Positions 58,487-64,000 of a DNA stretch of 64,000 nucleotides are shown here, piece after piece. Below the pieces are notes generated by a model, which saw only the letters and a program-made list of their open reading frames with translations, had not been told where the DNA came from and did not search any database. Source of the DNA: Pholis gunnellus (lineage: Eukaryota > Chordata > Actinopteri > Perciformes > Pholidae); the NCBI GenBank assembly GCA_910591455.2, contig OU342823.1:1970001-2034000 (forward strand), read 5' to 3'. A program made the translations under genes and the position numbers. Within the stretch, counting starts at the first letter, position 1; each line of letters begins with the position of its first letter.

Positions 58487-58882
58487 TTGGACAGGACCTC
58501 TTACACTACTCAGTTGTGGAAAACAGCGGTTTCTGTAAGCTCCAAGTTACTGCACCAGGTTACCCTCACACATGCATGTCCCCACTCTGTACCACAGACA
58601 TTTGGACCAGCATGTTTTCCACTAATCCTTTCTGGGTCTGACCAACTCAACATGGCCATGATCAATGTGGATCAAACTGCTCTGAATATATGTGATCAGC
58701 TCCAGAACTTCACAGCAGCATGGCAAAATGACGCCAATGGTCTGTTTTCTGCGCAGTTTTTTGTGACGGACAATGCCTCGACCACGGTGAAGGACATCGC
58801 TGATGGTGACTATTTCATCAGGTGCGTGGCTCACTCCCTGTATTTGTTATTTTCAAATGCTCTGAAACTTGATCAACACTAA
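58487..58882 (+). pseudogene. hAT transposase fragment, catalytic region
   Basis: A 131-codon frame. The second half reads FFVTDNASTTVKDIADGDYF and IRCVAHSLYLLFSNALK, matching the hAT motif VTDNASNMxKA...CxAHxLxLxV. This holds the second acidic catalytic residue and the conserved Cys-x2-His. The upstream ICDQLQNFTAAWQ corresponds to the stretch before it. The first half (58487-58660) is less clear. The frame ends at TAA in 58880. It is followed, after 450 bases of decayed sequence, by the C-terminal scrap. Confidence 0.78.
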
Positions 58883-59344
58883 CTTTTAAAAGTGGATGCC
58901 AGGTGGGCAACCATGAAACAGAATTTATGGTTGCCACTTTATATTTTGAGTGGAAAAGATACTGTGCAGATATATATCAGCTTAAAAATGAAAATGTGAC
59001 ATTTACACATTTTAGTATAATTTTCAACTTAAAGATGCCCGGGTACTTGTCCTACCTCCTTACCACTTGTTTTGTGTTCAGGTTCATCTGGTTCTTCATC
59101 TGTGATGTTGACGGATGAGTCAGCTTTTCACCCTACAGTTGAACAACTACAATGTTTTCAACATTATTCATTTTAAAAAAGATGCCTACACGCAATCAAA
59201 GGCCAAGAATTGGTTTCCAAATACTCAAAATGGTTGCGAGTGGCAACCAGGCAACCTTTACTGTCGAGTCTGGAGATGATGCCCAGACAGTAAGTCAGAC
59301 TTTAACAGGCCGAAGGCTGATGTTGTATCTGAGGTGGATCACAA

Positions 59345-59625
59345 GATGACGCAGCGGACTGAACAACCGGCCGATGCAGCTGCAATCGATTTGTTTGCAG
59401 GTGTGGAGCAAGCAGAGGGCACTCCCAGCAAAAGCCTCTTTTTGGGGATAATGCGAAGACATCTGAGACATCTGTTTCCACCCACCTGTCCTGCAGTGTA
59501 GTAGATAACTACCTAGTAGAGTACAAAACCGAGTCACTGTCCAGATGGTCTGACTTACCTGATGTAGACTGTGGGTATAAGTCTGCCATTGCTAGATTCA
59601 CTGGTCACCGGCTGATCAAGTAAGC
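59345..59625 (+). pseudogene. hAT transposase C-terminal scrap
   Basis: The plus strand encodes a VVDNYLVEYKTESLSRWSDL stretch near 59500-59560, similar to the ExxxYLxE...LxWW region that precedes the dimerisation helix in hAT transposases. The frame has indels, and the usual LARxxLxIPATS segment is not visible. Probably the same gene as 58487-58882. Confidence 0.55.
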
Positions 59626-59639
59626 TGGTCACACATCCA

Positions 59640-59810
59640 CCACTGTCACCTAGGTTTTGGGTACAAATAACGTTTGTTACGTTATGTCCATGACATTAGT
59701 TACATGTCATGTACTTATGAAACAAGTCAACTTAGACTTCCGGTTACACACGAGACACAAACAGTGGTTTCCTGGGAGAAAGTCCTATTTGTTGTTAATG
59801 TGTTAAAATA
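59640..59810. repeat. fragment of the dispersed CCTAAACCTAA / ACCCAGGAGACCGC family
   Basis: CAGTGGTTTCCTGGGAGAAAG and GTCCTATTTGTT resemble GCGGTCTCCTGGGTGAAAGTCC at 47020. Confidence 0.5.
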
Positions 59811-61060
59811 AAAATGAAATAAAACAGGCAATGTATTACTGCTGCAACATCAGGTTTTCGATATCGCAGTAAAGCTAAGTTCACACCACACAGTTTTCAA
59901 AGTCGTCAAATTGCTGTCTTTTTCACACTACACAACTTGCCGTCTCGTACTCAGATTTTAAAAGTGTTGTGGTTTTCACACTACAAGACTGAACAGCGAG
60001 GAGGAATCCCAGATGTATGGCTGGTCTTCAAAACACATGCGAGAAGTGTAGTCGTGCTTGACGTTGTCGTCGGGAAACATGTTCACAAAATAGCCTGTTT
60101 CCAACGCCTTTACTGTTCCTAGGTGCATCGGCAAAAACAGAACTTTACTTGTGTTAGTTGAGTGCTGAAGTACTGTATGCTTAAATAAGAACATGATTAT
60201 GTGTGCTGCTCGGGGTCTCACTTCAGGGGCTTATTTCCCCTGACACTACATGCGTGTTTGTCGACTCTATCTCATCTAACAGCTCACACTGCTCATCCAA
60301 TTTCTGCGCTGTCTGTGCTGTGTTTGACTTTCATATGTTGCGGAATAGAGCAGCTTACTTCAGGGAATAGCCCCTTCCCTCCCCATGCCTCTGTGGCCAG
60401 CCTTGAGGAGCTACTTTTGAAAGAATTTTGATTATTTCCATAAAAAAAAAGGAATATATTTTATTTTTTATTTTGTTTGTCTTGTTTTTTTTTATTGTAA
60501 TCAATTAAAATATCAAACTTGAATCTTTAAGATTTAAATCCTGGTTGATTTGGCTACACATGGTAACTGGTGGCAACAGCAAGTGTGGTACTACAGCAAG
60601 CACTCCTTGAACTACTGGTGTAACTGTTTACAGTGTAGCCAAAGAAACTCTTTTCCCTCCTGCCATGACCAACCTTGATTTGATTTCATGCTGCACACAG
60701 CGGGAGTAGGTTTCCAGCCGAATAGCAGGGCACATTAATATTCATACACTGTCCTTTTAAAACTGGTCTATCAAAAACTATCAAATACGTTTGTCTTGAT
60801 GCACTTGTTTGATGAATGATCGCAGTCAGAGCTAACAACTGCAACATATACACTGGAGCTTTGCAGGAATGGCGGACTCCACCACAAACAAAAAAACAAT
60901 TGCACAAAAAAAAAATATATATATACATATGAGGTAATTGCAATACATTTAATGAGTGGGGTTACAGTTGCATCTCTTTTTTGAGTCTTGGTTTTGATCT
61001 TACATGGAACATAAGATTATTTGGTTACATATGGTTATTTATAGCCCATACATGGTTATA
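59811..61060. other. unassigned sequence
   Basis: About 1.25 kb without a recognisable gene. TTCACACCACACAGTTTTC and TTTCACACTACAAGAC near 59880-59990 look MITE-like. Confidence 0.45.
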
Positions 61061-61067
61061 ACAGTAT

Positions 61068-61146
61068 CCAGGTTTCTGATCATCTGTTATGTCTCGACAC
61101 ACCTCAACCACTATACTCCGTACCAAAAAATGATCAGAAACCTGAA
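61068..61146. repeat. 15-bp inverted repeat in a MITE-like segment
   Basis: CAGGTTTCTGATCAT (near 61070) and ATGATCAGAAACCTG (near 61131) are perfect complements. GGATGTTTACATGCC follows, text I associate with a teleost MITE. Confidence 0.65.
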
Positions 61147-63000
61147 TTGGATGTTTACATGCCACAGTGTCCTGGTTTCTATTGGAGTGCTCCAGGTAGC
61201 ATCCAGCTTTCTCAAAAATTGAATAAAAGCTGTTTCTCACTAGTGCGATGCAAAGAAATGCAGAGTGCATGCGGAAAATGTGCACGTGGATATCTGTGGA
61301 TCGGCTAAAAATTAAAAGAAGCATTGATAAGGTTCCACAAAATCTGTTTTTATTCATTTCCGTGCTAATTTGCTGTCGAAAATCCGTGCTGGGTGGGAAA
61401 CGGCTTTACAGACACGTCTGAAACCAGGATATGGTCTCTAAAAAGCGCAACACAAAACTAATACTCCAAACACCCAATCATTGTACAAACTTATTTATGA
61501 TAAGTGAAATGTAAATGTAATCAAAATGAGACAAAATGAGTTTCCCTCAGAACATAATTCCCAATGCAGTTTGGTTGTGTAGAACCGTGATGTTAAGGAG
61601 ACAGAGCTGACGGCAAACATACATACACAGTGTTGAGCTACAGCTAAATACTACATGCTCTTAAGCAACCCGGTGCTTCGCTGTTTGACGCTTATCACCC
61701 AGAGACAGGTTCCCTTCAGGCGCAATCATATATGGGGGCACAGCTCCTGTCTGCTGGCTCGCCTGACCGTTTTTTCCCCCCCTAACACCTCACATCTGAG
61801 GCGCTGAACCCATCATGCCTGAGTCAACACCCAGCTTCCTGTCTTCATGTAGGCTCAGTGTATTGGCTTTGATTTGAATGTGAAACACACTGCAGGGAAC
61901 AGGAACTTCTCCTCAAATGCCACTTTTACTGTCTGATTAAACAGCTGCTGTTTCTCCTCCAACCTACATAGTGTTCTCCAGTACGCACACTCTTCCTCTC
62001 TGAAGAGGTAATTACAATACGTGGGAGGTCAGAGTAATGATATAGAGAACACAAGCAGGTTGATTACACCAGTTGCTAGGTAAACATCCACTGATTAGAG
62101 TAGAGGGTATATATACTCACTGCAAATGCAGTAGCGCTTGCCATTGAGAGGTTTCTTTGTATAAATAGTGCTATATTGCAAACATAACGTATAACCATGA
62201 CTGAAAAAGTCATTTGCTTCTATAAACACAAAGAGACATTTTTAATGTTTTGTTTTTTAAATGTATTCATTAATATTGAGTGAAAACGTCTTTTATATTT
62301 TGAAAGTATTTAGGATTAGAAGTTGATTGCCAATGTGTTGTGTCTCCTTCCTCAGGAATCACAAATCAAGAATGAATAGCATCTATATGCATAATGTGAG
62401 AGGGCAATCTTAAAGGATATGCACAGATTATTTTTATGTCCATCTCAAAATGTAACCTTTATGGCCATATGTACATTCAAAGATGTATTTCCTGTAATCA
62501 TTGCTCCTTTCAGAACTGTCAGTGAAGAAATTCCTCATCACATGTCTCCAATGTTAGTGATGGAGAACAGAAATCCAGTGCCCTATTTCCTTGTAAAAAT
62601 TGTATTCTATAGTTCAGCTGACGCTAATACGAGGCCTCAGCAGTCTGAGTTCAAATGGATATATTCCCAACTTTTTAACATAAAACTCCTCTTTATACTC
62701 CCAGACAGCGTGTCCTTGTGAACCGCAGCAGAGAGATGCAGCTTCAAAGAGGACATTTTGCATTAAGAAGACTGTAACTTTAGAAAACGTTTTGTTTAGT
62801 CTGGTCCAGACATGCTGAAGCCTCATATTAGCTCCAGCTGACTATTGGAATGTATTTTGGCACAGAACGAGGTCTGTAGATCGTAACCCCTGTCATTTAC
62901 ATTGGTGTTGCTTTATGAAGGGATCTATTTATGACCCGTGTGAATAATCAGTCTGATCTCCTAAACATGATGACTAAACATTCACTTATTTTAATTTAGG
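61147..63000. other. unassigned sequence
   Basis: About 1.85 kb without a recognisable gene. Confidence 0.5.
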
Positions 63001-63125
63001 CCTGTAACTTAAATAATCTAACAACATACTTATTTTAAGCCGAACCATGATGTTTTTTATTAAACGCCTCAAAAAAACAAGTCACTTTGTTTAAGTTATG
63101 TTATGTTTTGTTTCGATTTATAACG
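63001..63125. repeat. fragment of the dispersed CCTAAACCTAA family
   Basis: TTATTTTAAGCCGAACCATG followed by ATGTTTTTTATTAAACGCC corresponds to CATTTTAAGCCCAACCGTGA near 36620. Confidence 0.5.
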
Positions 63126-64000
63126 TGAACATGTTTAAAACATTGACGTAATCAGGAAGAAAATGTTTCCCTCAAGAATGCAGTTTAGTTGTATGGGAAT
63201 GCAATCATGTAGGAGACAAGGTTGGCGTAAGAGGAACAATTACAGCAACCATTAGCTGTCGTAATATATGGGTGCATTGTTTCAAGACGGACAATGTGAA
63301 CCTGTCCTATAATGAGAGAAACTGTGTGTGGGGGGCAGAGAACATATATCTTGTAATCAATGCAGACGGATATAATAAATATGCCAGAGATAGGGAGACA
63401 CTTTTAGTTCGGGAAAGACATCATCAATCTGTAATTTACAGGACTGGCATCATATTATATTTGTGTTAGTCAACAAAAATATACGCCTACATATACATAC
63501 ACCCCATACACACATAACATTCACTGAGATCAAGAATGGAAATGAAATGAGTTTTAAAATGCACTGCACTCATGTGCCCTTCCTTTTCTCTTTGCATTTA
63601 TTCTTTTTAGTATTGAATATTTATTGTTTTTATTTACAGTTTTTGGATAAAATTATCCCCCAAAGCCCTTTAGGCTGAATCTCCAACTGCCTTAATAAGC
63701 CAACGACTCACAAAGAAGAACACCCCAGCACCACTAATTGAGCTGCTGTAGACTTAACTCATGTGCCCGAATGAAATTCTTGTGTCAGTGAGGTCACTGG
63801 TGGAAAATCTCCACAGAGGAGGATAATTGAGTCTGAAGGAGCAGAATTCGGCAGTGTTTCCTAAACACCAGCCGCGAGGCAGCTCTTCATCCAGGAGAAA
63901 ACCATAATCAACTGACATTCAATCACTCCTCTCCCTCATCCCTTTGGTATAAAGCAATCACGCGGTTGCCGGGGCTATGGTGGTGCGCTTACATCACCTC
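63126..64000. other. unassigned sequence to window end
   Basis: No gene recognised. The last 300 bases (63690-64000) are repeat-free and balanced in composition and could be conserved non-coding DNA, untested. Confidence 0.4.

Overview
This is vertebrate, almost certainly percomorph teleost, nuclear DNA from a gene-poor region. The evidence is long (GT)n, (TC)n and (TA)n microsatellites, AT-rich unique sequence, and a dense mix of repeats typical of ray-finned fish: L2-like, Rex1-like, Rex3/RTE-like and Tx1/L1-like LINEs, a tRNA-derived SINE, hAT transposons and a Ty3/Gypsy LTR retrotransposon. I recognise no host protein-coding exon, no rRNA, no functional tRNA and no CRISPR. Nearly all open frames between repeats are short and composition-driven.

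Layout. 0-3.9 kb: microsatellites and a minus-strand L2-like RT fragment split by a younger dispersed repeat. 4.08-7.3 kb: a nearly full-length but broken minus-strand Rex1-like LINE (endonuclease, linker, RT, 3' tail). 7.33-8.03 kb: a plus-strand Tx1/L1-like LINE relic in which an ORF1 start is joined to the RT of ORF2. 8-16.6 kb: mostly unique AT-rich sequence, a second copy of the dispersed repeat and a SINE head. 16.62-22.29 kb: a Ty3/Gypsy element with 224-bp LTRs differing at 3 sites, a tRNA-Leu-type primer site, an intact gag, a textbook -1 frameshift signal at the gag/pol overlap, and a pol broken by one stop and three frameshifts. It sits between CpG-containing, promoter-like flanks.

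22.3-32 kb: two related SINE copies, a hAT transposase tail, a 2.08-kb hAT (Charlie-type termini) with a BED-finger remnant and a 16-copy 22-bp minisatellite, and a stretch that looks like conserved regulatory DNA near 31.6-32.1 kb. 32.97-33.62 kb: a small Rex3/RTE LINE insertion with a 5' inversion, a perfect 72-bp inverted repeat and a target-site duplication, itself inside an older repeat. 36-43 kb: a dispersed repeat with an internal duplication, the 3' end of another LINE ending in (AATA)n, and a Rex1-like LINE fragment lying between two copies of an exact 29-bp direct repeat. 43-64 kb: mostly unique AT-rich DNA with MITE-like and dispersed repeats, a poly-C tract, an L2-like RT scrap and a decayed plus-strand hAT transposase at 58.5-59.6 kb.

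The elements are independent insertions, not a pathway. Nothing here looks like a new multi-gene system. The strongest observations are the Gypsy frameshift signal, the inverted Rex3-like insertion and the fused Tx1-like relic. Family names come from protein motifs and recalled family features; no database search was run.
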